Of a DNA stretch of 64,000 bases, positions 1 to 9,061 are shown piece by piece. The notes beneath the pieces are model-generated. The model saw only the letters and a list, made by a program, of their open reading frames with translations, did not search any database and was not told the DNA's origin. Location of the stretch: contig OZ251222.1 of assembly GCA_965240325.2 (NCBI GenBank), positions 496,001 through 560,000 of the forward strand. The letters run 5' to 3'. The position numbers and the translations under genes were made by a program. Within the stretch, counting starts at the first letter, position 1; the number at the start of each line of letters is the position of its first letter. Source of the DNA: Rebecca billardiae RCC1528. Lineage: Eukaryota; Haptophyta.

Positions 1-349
1 GCTCGGGGCCAAGACGTAAGTCGTTACGGAGCTGGGCCTGGGCCGGGGCCGGTGGACCGGAGCCGGCCCGAGCCAAAGCCCGTTGCCACTGAAGGCACTC
101 GCCCGCATCAGATGACTCGGCAGTCAGTCTACGCGGAGTAGACAGTATGAGTAGTACGGGTGCTTGCGGAGCGAGTGTGCTGAAGCTCACGAAGGGTCAG
201 TCACGGAGCTGCCCATGATAAAGCCATCTTTGAAACTGTCAGTGTCAGTCAGCTGCGACGGACCCTCGCAACGGTTGCGACAATGACATCGGCTGACGGC
301 AGCCCTGCTGGCTACCGCCCGTCCGGGCTGAGCCGACGCGCCCGTCGGC
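1..349. other. Left-edge spacer, no gene seen
   Basis: No open frame here has a recognisable protein or a convincing start. The only structure is the inverted-repeat cluster at its right end (326-360), which overlaps the stop codon of the ARM/IQ gene. Confidence 0.5.
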
Positions 350-355
350 TCAGCC
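326..355. repeat. 13-bp inverted repeat over the stop codon of the ARM/IQ gene
   Basis: GGCTGAGCCGACG at 326-338 is followed by a 4-nt spacer and its exact reverse complement at 343-355. The minus-strand TGA stop (352-350) lies inside one arm, so the transcript could fold a strong hairpin across its own stop codon. A role in 3' end formation or readthrough is speculative. Confidence 0.7.
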
Positions 356-1915
356 GACGCGGATGTCATCGAAGCGCACGTCGTCGAGCTGGACAGTGTC
401 CGCGCTGCCAAACGCGAGCGCGCGCCCCGCCGTGCTGCGCTTGGTCACCAGCGCGTCCGGCGGCGGCGGCGGCGGCCGTTGCGCGCTCGCCCGACCGAGC
501 GTGGGCATCGTCGGCGCGCGCACCAGCCGGTGCTTGGCTGTGGGCGCGAGCCCGTGCCGCTGCTCTGCCGCCTCGGCCGCGGCGAACGGCTTCGTCTTGG
601 TCGTGCTGAACCCCGGCGAGCGCGTCAACGCGCGCACCATGCCCGGGCGCTCGGCAGCGGCCGCCCGGCCGTTGAGCGCGCTCGCGCCGAGGGCGCGCAG
701 CGCCGGCCTCGGCCGGAAGCGCGGGCGGGCGACGCGCTGGATGGTGACGGCGGCGGCGCGGTGGCGCGCAAGCTCGCGCCGCGCACGCGCCGCGCGAGCC
801 GCCGCCTGCAGGCGCGTCGCCGCCCGCCGCGCCCGCGCCAAGCGCACGCGCGCCCGCCGGGCGCGCGCGTGCGCCTGGCAGCGCACGGCCGCGCGCCGCA
901 GCTTGAGCTGCTGCCGCCGCTCGATGATGGCGGCCATCTCCTCGTCGGCGGCGGAGGGCGCGGCGGCGAGGGGCGGCGGGCTGGACGCGCCGAAGCCGGG
1001 CCCGCCGCCGAACGGCCACGTGCGCTTCCGCGCGGGCTGCGCCGCCGCCTGCACCACGTTGGTCAGCGCGCCGGCCGCGTAGTAGAAGCGCGGGTCTCCC
1101 TCCGGAACGATTGCGGCGACTTCGCGCAGCATGGCGAGGAGCTGGGGCTGCTTGCGGAGGAGAGCGACGTACGCGGGGAGGGCGGAGAGGTTCTGCATCG
1201 TGGCGAGCGCGTACGACTGCACCTCGTCGTCCGTGACGCACGGCGCGAGCCGCGCCAGAAGCTCGAGCGCTCCGGCGCGGACCGCGAGCGCGTGCCCTCC
1301 GATGTACAGCAGGTTGGCGACGGCGGAGAGGCCGACGGCAACCACCTTGGGCTCGGCGAGGTTGAGGACGGGGATACGTGGGGCGCCATCGTCGTCTGCC
1401 GCGCCGATCGCGCCGAGGCTCGCGCCGCCCGCGCGCTCCCGCTCGGCCGGCGCGCTGAGGGCGTCGATGGTCGAGATCAAGGCGGGGACGACTGCAGAGC
1501 GCGAGATCGCGCCGAGCTGCGAGGGCTCGGCGCGGCGCATGAAGTGAGCGAGCTGGAGCAGCGCCTCGCGTTGCCGTGGCAGCGACTCGCCCGGCCGCGT
1601 GCCCACCGCTGGCCGCAGCTCGTGCGCCGTGACGCGCAGCATTGCGAGCGTGTGCGCCTGCTGCTGCGCTCCAAACGGTCGCGGCAGGCGCCAGCCCGTG
1701 CGCGCGAGCTGGGCACGGGACGCGCTCGGGCCGTTTGGCCGAGCCTTGGCGCCAGTGTCGCGCCTGGCAAGCCCGCCGCTGCCGCCCATGGCGCCACTCG
1801 GCGCGGCGGCCGCGCCCGCCGCGTGAGGCGCGACGCCGAGCGAGCTCTTCCGCATCATTCGAGCTCGAACGCCCTGTCTGAGCGTGGCCGCCGCCGTTTC
1901 ACCGTCTTCTCCCAT
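350..1915 (-). CDS. Armadillo-like repeat protein with IQ motifs
   Basis: Single-exon frame of 521 residues, using the ATG at 1915; longer in-frame extensions lack a better start. The first quarter is low-complexity and basic. Residues of about 130-300 are helical and read like armadillo repeats (runs such as VVAVGLSAVANLLYIGG and YALATMQNLSAL). Residues of about 325-400 hold an Arg/Ala-rich stretch with IQ-like sites (AAVRCQAHARARR, AATRLQAAARAAR, AAVTIQRVARPR), the usual calmodulin or myosin-light-chain docking pattern. ARM plus IQ suggests a cytoskeletal or ciliary scaffold, but that is family inference. The C-terminus is basic and proline-rich, ending VRFDDIRVG. It is divergently paired with selenoprotein T, 915 bp away. 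Confidence 0.72.
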   Translation of the reverse strand: MGEDGETAAATLRQGVRARMMRKSSLGVAPHAAGAAAAPSGAMGGSGGLARRDTGAKARPNGPSASRAQLARTGWRLPRPFGAQQQAHTLAMLRVTAHELRPAVGTRPGESLPRQREALLQLAHFMRRAEPSQLGAISRSAVVPALISTIDALSAPAERERAGGASLGAIGAADDDGAPRIPVLNLAEPKVVAVGLSAVANLLYIGGHALAVRAGALELLARLAPCVTDDEVQSYALATMQNLSALPAYVALLRKQPQLLAMLREVAAIVPEGDPRFYYAAGALTNVVQAAAQPARKRTWPFGGGPGFGASSPPPLAAAPSAADEEMAAIIERRQQLKLRRAAVRCQAHARARRARVRLARARRAATRLQAAARAARARRELARHRAAAVTIQRVARPRFRPRPALRALGASALNGRAAAAERPGMVRALTRSPGFSTTKTKPFAAAEAAEQRHGLAPTAKHRLVRAPTMPTLGRASAQRPPPPPPDALVTKRSTAGRALAFGSADTVQLDDVRFDDIRVG

Positions 1916-2830
1916 AGCTAAAGCGCCTGACGAATTCGGACGACGAAACGGCTGAAAATGGCCGCCCGTCCCGTCCTCACATCCACCTGCGCAGTCGTGC
2001 GCACCCCTTGCGGTCACACGGCTTTCTGAGCGTACAAAATGCACGGACGTACCGTACCATTGCGGCGCAACGCAGATCTGGCGCGCGGCGCGTCATCGAC
2101 TCGTCGGCGTTGGGCAGGATGCGCAAACTTGTGTAGCGGTGTAGCTGTGTCCCGTCTCGCGATCATGCACAGCGCGCACGGCGCTGCTACGCCCAGCAGC
2201 AGTTCAGCTGACCGCACAGCACTCAGCGTCACCGCGACACATTCACTTCAGCTGGCAGCCAAGACAAGTCAGCGCGTGGTCGCACGTGTTGTCTGCCTAC
2301 TTCTGATACCGTTCGCTCGGGTAGTACTAGTGCCGGGCTGCGCACAGCGAGTATTCAATCCCGTACAACAAGATCTGACCTCATGGCCGTGCCGCGTGAG
2401 GGAGATGGCACTCGGGCGTGGGTTTCTTCTCTCTCGTAGGCGGCGAGCTCGGAATACTCAGTCACGTTGCACTGCCACGGCGCAAGCGCGCGGGGTCAGC
2501 GGCACTGACCGTCGTGAACGGTACTGCCACTCAGCAAGCCCGCGTAGCCGTGCGGGCGCGTGCGAATGTACACGCGGGGTGGAATGCCTACGTTGCGACT
2601 TGCGTCCTGTACAGCCAGGGCAGTGCCGGTGTTGGCTTGATGTGCGGCCGGGACACCAGCACTCGCCTCATGGCGAGGCTTGCCCACGCCGGGCCATCTT
2701 GGCGTGCACCGATTCCATGATCCGCCATTTTCATCGATTTGTTTCGCCGCGAGGGCGCGAGTCCGGTGCTGAGCACCCCTCCGGCCCGCCCGGGCGGTGG
2801 GCGCCTCTCGCGCTTGCGACCAGCGTCCGC
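1916..2830. other. Divergent spacer between ARM/IQ gene and SelT
   Basis: This holds the 5' regions of two divergent genes. Frames that cross it have no family resemblance and run into the SelT exon by chance. No clear TATA box or tandem repeat was seen. Confidence 0.45.
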
Positions 2831-3721
2831 ATGCTGCTGTTGGGGGCGCTCGCCCTGGCGGCGGCCGCCGCCGATCCGGGTGGCAGCGACGTGCGCGCGT
2901 CGTTCCCGCCCGAGGTGCTGCACAACGTTCTCCGAGCGCGTGGCCTCACCTGCGAAGGCTGCTCACAGGACGCGCTGATGGACAAAATCCGCAGCAGTGA
3001 TGACGTTGGCCGCAAGCTGGCTTCTGGCGGCAACCTTGCCGTGCTCGTGCGCTACTGGTGCGTCTGCACGCCGTAGCGCCGCTGCGGTGGTACGCACGGG
3101 ATTTGGCTCCGTGCTGCACGCAGTGCGCGCGCACGCGTGCCGCGCCCCGCGCCCTGCCGCTCACACGCGATCGCGCTTGCGCGCGCTCTTGCCCCAGCGC
3201 TGCGTGAGGGTACGGGCGGGCGTTCGAGCAGTTCCGACTGTTCGTACGTCGTGAGTTCCCGCACGCCAGCTTCGACGGCGCCATCATGCCGCCAGGCTGG
3301 CTCGCGGAGACAGTATCGCGCATGATGCAGATGGGCTTCCTCGCCAGCATGGTCGCCTCGTTTGCGGGTGAGTGGGTGCTCCCGCCGCCCCTTGCCGCCA
3401 TCCTGAACGAGAATAAGGGCGCGGCGCTGATGGCGGGCATGGGGATGAATATGGTGTCCAGCAAGCTCGTCTCCACCGGCGCCTTCGAGGTCCTCGTGAA
3501 CGGCATCCCGATCCACTCAAAGGTGCCAGCACGCTGGCCCGCGCGCGGTGCTCATGCGCCCAGCCCCGCACTCCCTCGGCCCGGGACTCACACGCAGCTG
3601 TCCCGCCCTGCGTCACGCCCGCACCACATGCGCTCTCCCCCGCGCGCAGCTCGAGTCTGGTCGTATGCCTGTGGTGGAGGACGCCATCATGGACATCCAC
3701 AGGTTAACTGCCTCCAAGTAG
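2831..3721 (+). CDS. SELENOT: Selenoprotein T (Sec encoded by in-frame TGA)
   Basis: Three exons, 2831-3057, 3198-3522 and 3650-3721, splice to 208 codons (207 residues including Sec; animal SelT is about 195). Splicing gives Y-C-A-A-U-G-Y, the CxxU redox motif of SelT, with U read from TGA at 3205-3207 (residue 79). Downstream EFPHASFDGAIMPPGW, STGAFEVLVNGIPIHSKLES and the final helix match the thioredoxin-like SelT core. A signal peptide (residues 1-14, LLLGALALAAAAA) fits the ER location known for the family. Residues 25-60 add a CEGC-containing helical segment absent from animal SelT. Intron 1 splits the first Cys codon (TG|C). A SECIS hairpin lies 103 nt after the stop. A conventional gene caller would break this gene at the TGA. 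Confidence 0.93.
3205..3207 (+). other. Selenocysteine TGA codon of SelT
   Basis: In the spliced frame, codons 76-81 read TGC GCT GCG TGA GGG TAC, i.e. C-A-A-U-G-Y, and the frame stays open with clear SelT homology for 128 more codons. The TGA begins 8 nt after the acceptor (AG at 3196-3197). Confidence 0.92.
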
Positions 3722-4868
3722 CTGAGGTCCCAAGACATCGACTACTACGGACAAGGCTATCTATGTTGATAGCGACTGCAAACCTGCAGCCAGGCCCAGC
3801 GTCAAGCCCCTCCCAGCCCTGCAATGACGAGCTGCGCCCAAACCAGCCACTGCCTCGTGGCGCAGCTCCGATGATGGATGCCAAATCTGAAATGGGCTGT
3901 TGGCTGATGGCTTGACGGCTGTGGCCATTCCTTGCCGCTGACCGACACGGGTCACTCGGTCACCGGGGCACGGTCACGGACGCGACGGCCTGACGGACCC
4001 GATGGCACCCATGACCGTGTCCCGGTGTACAGTAACCGTGTCCGTGATGTCGCGTGGCATGTCAGCAGCATGTCTGATGAGGCTTCCGTTATTCCGAAGG
4101 CTTGACCGGACTCAGTCAGACGTGAGTCGGACCGTCGTGATCCGCCGTCCGCGACACCGGACACGCGATCGACCAATGCTGGACCACAGATGCCAGATCC
4201 ACTCACGACTCAACCTCACGAGTCACGTCATCTGATGGTGATGACGTCGGCACTGCCACTACTGCCAGTACTGGCGACCTCGTCTCGTGAGTGTGACTCG
4301 ACGACTCGATCCGCGGCCGTTGCCGTTGGCGTTGGCAACACGTTGGCAGTCTGACTACTCGGTCTGTACTCTGAGCGTCGTTGCCACTAACTCATCAGCA
4401 GAGCCAAACTGAATCGCGGATGAAAGTGAAACCGTCCGGTCAGCCACGGCTCACCACGCTTCCTCGAGCTCCATCCAGATACTGAGCCAGAGTCCAGACC
4501 CAGAGACCGAGAGTCATACTGTGAGCCGATATGATCGAGCATCGACTCTAGAAGAAAGAGAGGTCGCGGCGCGGTCCGCCCGCGGTCCGGCCCACTGCCC
4601 AGCCCCCAGGCGGCGGCGTATGCGGATGGGCGCCCCTGCATGACAGCCAGGCTGTCGGAGCGCGTGGACTGGCGGGCTGGTCTTCGTCGCTCCTCTCCCG
4701 GGCGAGATTTTGACCGAGAGCGAGACTGCTTGCACGCGACACGCTGGCCGTGCACGGAGTTGGCCAGTGGTGTCTGGTCCGACTACTCCGACTGGCGAGT
4801 GGCCTCACCCCACCCATGGTGGCGCACGATCATCGTGAGTGCCCATGGCCCTGGGTGGAACAGTCCAA
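3722..4868. other. Convergent spacer, SelT and POLE2 3' ends
   Basis: Apart from the SECIS, no feature was recognised. The sequence is lower in GC than the genes and rich in short GACTC and TTGGC words. Short open frames on both strands look random. Confidence 0.5.
3824..3872 (+). promoter_or_regulatory. SECIS element in the SelT 3' UTR
   Basis: AUGA at 3824-3827 and CGAU at 3869-3872 form the non-Watson-Crick quartet (U.U, G.A, A.G, C.C). A perfect 10-bp helix follows: GAGCUGCGCC (3829-3838) with GGCGCAGCUC (3859-3868). The apical loop carries AAA at 3840-3842, 12 nt after AUGA, the expected spacing for a eukaryotic SECIS. Helix I below the core is not obvious. Confidence 0.9.
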
Positions 4869-6566
4869 CTAGTTGAGGCTGCTGTACTCGACGTCGTTCG
4901 TCTCGGGCCGGTACACCATCCACGACAGCTCGGCCAAGAAGTTGCCCGGGTTGAACGCTTCGCAGCCCGCGTACGCAAGCTTGTAGTTGGGGTAGCTGTC
5001 CGCGAGCACGAGCGCGTCAGGCGCGCACGGCAGCTGCAGCGAGTGGTCGAACGCCCAGTACACGGGGTACTCGGACTGCAGCGTCGGCCGGACGTGCGCT
5101 TGGTCGATGATGGTCTTGACGAGCTGTGCGCCGCGCGGGACGCGGCGCGAGCGCGCGTGCGGGCACTGCTGCGTCAGCACGTGCGGCGCGGGGGGTTGCC
5201 GGCGTGCGCCCGCGCGGCGCGCGGCGCGCACGTGTTCGCCAATGTTGCTCGTGTCGGTCAGGTTGGGCTCGACGACGGCGTTGCGGCGCATGTGGCTCAC
5301 GAGGTCGTCGCGGAAGATGACGGCCTCGCGCCCGAAGAAGCGCACGCGCGCTGGGCTCGACGCGAGGTGCACGTTGGGCACCTTGTCCACGAGCGGCTGC
5401 GCGAACGCGCGCGGCAGCGCCGAGCGCGGCAGCACCTCAGGCGGGCCGAGCAGCGCGTCGTGCGGGCCGGGGACGAGCACGAAGTGCGCGTGCTGCGCGA
5501 GCGCGGGCCGCCGGCGGATCATCTCGGCCAGCTTGGTGAAGAGCTTCGGCAGCGTGCTCATCTCGCGCCCCGCGATCGGCTCGGCGGTGAAGTTGCCGCA
5601 CAGGACGAAGACCAGAGAGGCCGCGACCAGGTGTCCAGCGAACACCTCGCTCTCTTCGGCGCCCACCGCCTCGTACCCGTCGAGGAGCTGCTCGAGGCCG
5701 GCGAGCACGTCGTCGCGGTCGAGCCAGCAGTCCGACACGACGATCATCATCGCGTCCCCCGCCGAGCGCTGCAGCTCCTCGCGCTCGGCCGTGCTCGTGG
5801 CCGCCCCGCCAAACGCGTTGATGCCGTCGTACGCCACGCGCGTGCTCTCGCGCGGCTCGGGCGGCGGGAAGGCGAGCACCTTGACCTCGAAGACGCCGTT
5901 GGGGTTGATCTCGCCCTCGCAGAGCACGACGCACCCCAGCGTGAACAGCCCCGACGTGACGTGCGCGCCGCTCAGGTCGACGGGCACGAGGCCGCTCAGG
6001 TCTTCGAGGTGGTACACACCCTCGACCGGCTCCGAGAGGAGCCCGAGCACGCACTGCACGCTCGTCGAGCCCGCGAGGGCCTCGACGTCGGTGAGCTGCA
6101 GGTAGTCGGCCCCGCTCGCGAGGTGCTCGAGCGCCGGGCGCCGGAAGTGCCGGTCGCGCAGCAGCCGCTGCCGAAGCATCTGGAGGCGCGAGGCGAACAC
6201 GTCGCGCTGCGCGTCCGCGCCTGCGTGCATCACGCGCTTCACGCCGACCGCGGAGAATGCGCGGCGCGCGGCGTCGAAGGCGAGCTTGGGGGCGGCGAGC
6301 GCGTCGATCACCTCGAACACGCGCCCCGTCGGCTCCCTCCCATCGCCCCTGTCGCGCAGCACGTTGATGGCCGCCTGCACGCGGCGCGCGTCGACGACGC
6401 CGTTCGGCACCGTCTCCTTGCGCACCTCCTCGAGGATGAGCTTCGCCACCTCGAGGGGCTGTTCGCAGGGGCTGATCGTCTCTGTGACGATGCTGAGCGC
6501 CTCGGGCCGAAGGCTCAGCCCGCGCATCCGGAAGAGCTGCACCAGGCGCTGCCGAGGAACCACCAT
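4869..6566 (-). CDS. POLE2: DNA polymerase epsilon subunit 2 (B subunit)
   Basis: B subunit of the leading-strand polymerase, acting in the nucleus. Exon 1 (6566-5232) and exon 2 (5123-4869) flank a 108-nt intron (GTGCGC...CACAG) that is open in frame; removing it gives 529 residues, matching human POLE2 (527), whereas keeping it inserts 36 Arg/Ala-rich residues. Visible family blocks are LVFVLCGNFT, FVLVPGPHDALLG and VIFRDDLVSHMRRN in the inactivated calcineurin-like phosphoesterase fold, then LVKTIIDQAHVRPTL, YPVYWAFDHSLQLP and DALVLADSY near the C-terminus. As in other B subunits the metal-ligand set is eroded. The next gene upstream is tandem, so POLE2 has its own 1.4-kb upstream spacer. 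Confidence 0.93.
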   Translation of the reverse strand: MVVPRQRLVQLFRMRGLSLRPEALSIVTETISPCEQPLEVAKLILEEVRKETVPNGVVDARRVQAAINVLRDRGDGREPTGRVFEVIDALAAPKLAFDAARRAFSAVGVKRVMHAGADAQRDVFASRLQMLRQRLLRDRHFRRPALEHLASGADYLQLTDVEALAGSTSVQCVLGLLSEPVEGVYHLEDLSGLVPVDLSGAHVTSGLFTLGCVVLCEGEINPNGVFEVKVLAFPPPEPRESTRVAYDGINAFGGAATSTAEREELQRSAGDAMMIVVSDCWLDRDDVLAGLEQLLDGYEAVGAEESEVFAGHLVAASLVFVLCGNFTAEPIAGREMSTLPKLFTKLAEMIRRRPALAQHAHFVLVPGPHDALLGPPEVLPRSALPRAFAQPLVDKVPNVHLASSPARVRFFGREAVIFRDDLVSHMRRNAVVEPNLTDTSNIGEHVRAARRAGARRQPPAPHVLTQQCPHARSRRVPRGAQLVKTIIDQAHVRPTLQSEYPVYWAFDHSLQLPCAPDALVLADSYPNYKLAYAGCEAFNPGNFLAELSWMVYRPETNDVEYSSLN

Positions 6567-7997
6567 CGTCGCTGGTCGACGAGAGAGTGACCGTTGGCCA
6601 CATTACTTACGAAGAAATATATGTCCGGGCCGGCGGACGAAACACGAGCTCACTCCACACTGGCGACCAGGCTGGCAGGCACCAAGCGTTGATCACTGAT
6701 CAGGTAGCTGCACTCCGCCCGTCTCCGCGGCCGGCCTCGTGCCAACCTACAGTCCGGGCTGCAGCTGTCGTTATCATCGGCATGCTGCTGGTATTAGTTA
6801 CGCGCCTCGCGTGAGTCGCGGCCATCACTCATCAGCGGATCATCGGAGTGATGCCGCGGTCGGGGCTGACGGCGGAGGGCCGCGGAACCACTAGTCACTA
6901 CTCAATACTCTACCAGTAGTCTCACTCGGAGTGACTCACTCCGACTCAGTCGCCATATGCCTTACTCCATGAGTGAGTCACTTCGCAGCCGTTGCGCGGA
7001 CTGCGCCTGACAGGCTGCGGAGTGCGGGGGCGGACGGCGACGCGTTCTGGCCCCGGCGCCTCAGGCCGGCCAGGGTCGGGGCCGGGGGCCTGGGAGTGGG
7101 AAGTGGGAGTGGGACCGGGCGCCTTGTGAGTTGTGTCTTAGTGACACTGACAAGTCACAAAGTACTGCTAAGTCTCAGTCGTAAAATATAGCTATCGTAA
7201 CTGACTGCCGTGCCCGGCAGTACTACAGTACAGTCTGTAGTAGTTAACAGTGTTACCGTCAACGCTCGGTCAATCAGCGCAGTCGGCAGTAGCTGCAGCT
7301 ACTGAGTTATTGCTACTCAGCCTTGCTATTCGTACTAACGATGGCGGGCTGTTCCTCATTCACGGCCGATTCAGTCCTAGCTTAAGCTGCTGACGACCGT
7401 TTTTATACAATACGTATGAGTCAATGAGACACGACTGACCCGGGTCAGTAGTGTCTCGTTACTGCATGTCGTACTATTTTGTCCCGAAATCGGGCGGCCG
7501 AATAATGACTACCACTATATATAATGTCTGACGATGTAATAACGAGATCGATCTCCGTCCCTGGGACTAGCAGCGCTAGTATATTATAATAACGCTGCTA
7601 GATGTGAACTGCGGCTCGCGCCGCCCTTCCGCCCGGGCCTTCGGCGGCGCCTCTGCTGCCTCAGCTGTACGATCCTGAGACTGTGTTGTGCGCCCCGCGG
7701 CACACTGGTTATGACAGGAAGCAGCCCCACCCAGTGACCCCGCCCAACGGCATTAATGAACTATGTTCGTACGACCGGTCAGGCGGTACCGCGCGCGCAC
7801 TGGCCACGCCCACGCGGCACGGCGCATGGCCGCGCGGCTGTGAAGTGGCGTGGCCTTGATGACTGCCCACGAGCATGCCTTTTTCGGGGCACGGCCACGG
7901 CGCACGAGCGCGGCTGATGGTGTGGCCGTGACGGCCCACGAGCATGCCTTTCTCGGCGCACAGCTCCGGGACACAGCCCATGGGCCTCTCTCTGGCT
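6567..7997. other. 1.4-kb spacer upstream of POLE2
   Basis: Low-GC sequence with many GACTC/GAGTC words (clearest at 6900-6990), AT-rich patches near 7500-7600 and a degenerate direct repeat at 7865-7956. No coding frame with family resemblance was seen. Confidence 0.5.
7865..7956. repeat. Two copies of a 24-bp unit, 69 bp apart
   Basis: GCCCACGAGCATGCCTTT followed by a C/T-rich end ending TCGG occurs at 7865 and again at 7934, differing at one base. It lies just past the 3' end of the hypothetical gene at 7998-8414. Function unknown. Confidence 0.6.
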
Positions 7998-8414
7998 TCA
8001 GCCGGCCGGTGAGGTGATCTGTGGCAGCAAGCCAGCCATGCGCACGCGCGTGAAGCCACCAGCATGCATGTAGAAGTTCGGATCCAGATTATACGGCTGC
8101 ACGTGCTCGGTGCCAACCCAGCGCAGGAAGCGCCTGCCGCTGCAGAGACCTGGCTCAATATCTACGTGCTGCTGCGTACCATCTGCAAACAAGACCATGT
8201 TGAAATCTGCAGCTTGCTCAGGCGCCATGCACATGTTTACACAGCGGGAGAGCTTCAGCCCTACCCACATCGGCGAGGACTCCATATTGGATAGTACGAT
8301 GCTGTCAAAGTAGCGGTACGGCGACTCGTTCCCAGTGCAAACAAATGGCAGCTCGTCGCCTGGCTCGAGCGCGCCATCCGTGGTCACCTGGTCTGAGCGT
8401 GCACGCGACGGCAT
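7998..8414 (-). CDS. Hypothetical protein, 138 aa
   Basis: I do not recognise this frame. It starts at an ATG (8414) that faces the TRAPPC2L start across 215 bp, and its composition (aromatics, Asn and Met in proportion, for example YRYFDSIVLSNMESSPMWVG and NLDPNFYMHAGGF) looks like a folded protein rather than a random GC-rich frame. It has three Cys, no membrane segment and no signal peptide. It may be one exon of a longer gene. Coding status is probable, function unknown. Confidence 0.5.
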   Translation of the reverse strand: MPSRARSDQVTTDGALEPGDELPFVCTGNESPYRYFDSIVLSNMESSPMWVGLKLSRCVNMCMAPEQAADFNMVLFADGTQQHVDIEPGLCSGRRFLRWVGTEHVQPYNLDPNFYMHAGGFTRVRMAGLLPQITSPAG

Positions 8415-8629
8415 CGCAAGGAAAGGGCTGGGCGATGAATCGATGATGCGGCGAGAGCTTCAAAGGCCACGGAACAAGCCCGCAAGTTGTCACGAGTGCC
8501 GCCTTCCAGCACGGCTCGGTGGCGGGACCTGTGCGCGGAGGTGCCGCTTTGTGCCTTTGTGCCGCCGGCCGGCACGCCACTTATTCGCGCGTTCCAGCGC
8601 TGCAACCTACAGCCGGCGGGAATCGCACG
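8415..8629. promoter_or_regulatory. Divergent promoter, hypothetical gene / TRAPPC2L
   Basis: The 215 bp between two facing ATG codons must hold both promoters and 5' UTRs. It contains GCCGGCCGGC near 8562-8571. No TATA box was seen. Confidence 0.5.
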
Positions 8630-9061
8630 ATGGCGGCGTCATCCGTGCGGCCCAGGGTAGCTTGTGTGGCCGTGATCAGCCGCGAGAACGCGCCGCTCTT
8701 CCTGCGATGCTACGCGAAGGGGGTGGACGAGCTGCGCTTCCACTACATCGTGCATGGTGCACTTGACCTGTTCGACGAGAAGATGCGTGCGGCAGCTGGC
8801 GTTCCCAGCGATGGGTACCTCGGCCTGCTCACGCCAACAATCGACTTCCGCGTGTACGGGTACGTGACGAATACGCAGCTCAAGCTTGTAGCCGTCGTGA
8901 TTGATGAGGAGGTACGTGAAAACGACGTACGACAGCTTCTGGTCCAGCTACATTCGCTCGCCGTTGACGCGCTCTCCAACCCATTTCAAGCTGCGGGCAA
9001 GGCCATCACATCGCGCAGATTCGAGAAAGGTGTACAGCAGCTCGTGGGGGCCTCCACCTGA
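8630..9061 (+). CDS. TRAPPC2L: TRAPP complex subunit 2-like protein
   Basis: Single exon, 143 residues (human TRAPPC2L is about 140). Sedlin/longin-like subunit of the TRAPP tethering complex that activates Rab GTPases in ER-Golgi traffic. Family blocks in order: VACVAVISRENAPLFLR (strand 1), LRFHYIVHGALDLFDEK, YLGLLTPTIDFRVYGYVTNT (the signature LLYPTEDYKVYGYVTN region of TRAPPC2L), LLVQLHSLAVDALSNPF and SRRFEKGVQQL. The L form is favoured over TRAPPC2 by the ENAPLFLR and GLLTPT blocks. The ATG at 8630 (ACGATGGCG) is the first that keeps the longin strand intact. Confidence 0.92.
   Translation: MAASSVRPRVACVAVISRENAPLFLRCYAKGVDELRFHYIVHGALDLFDEKMRAAAGVPSDGYLGLLTPTIDFRVYGYVTNTQLKLVAVVIDEEVRENDVRQLLVQLHSLAVDALSNPFQAAGKAITSRRFEKGVQQLVGAST

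Noticed and set aside
2039-2830. Long in-frame extension upstream of SelT
   Set aside because: Arg/Ser/Cys-rich random sequence; the ATG at 2831 opens directly into an ER signal peptide.
3074-3076. TAG stop after CVCTP as the end of a short 'SelT exon 1' protein
   Set aside because: It lies inside intron 1; splicing at 3057/3198 restores the CxxU motif and strong homology.
5124-5231. 36-residue insertion in POLE2 read through the intron
   Set aside because: It has GT-AG ends and Arg/Ala/Pro filler, and removal restores both homology and normal length. In-frame introns are not over-represented here (4 of 19 have lengths divisible by three), so stop-free introns are chance.
4839-6590. 583-codon plus-strand frame antisense to POLE2
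   Set aside because: POLE2 homology is decisive on the minus strand; the antisense frame is Arg/Val/His-rich noise.
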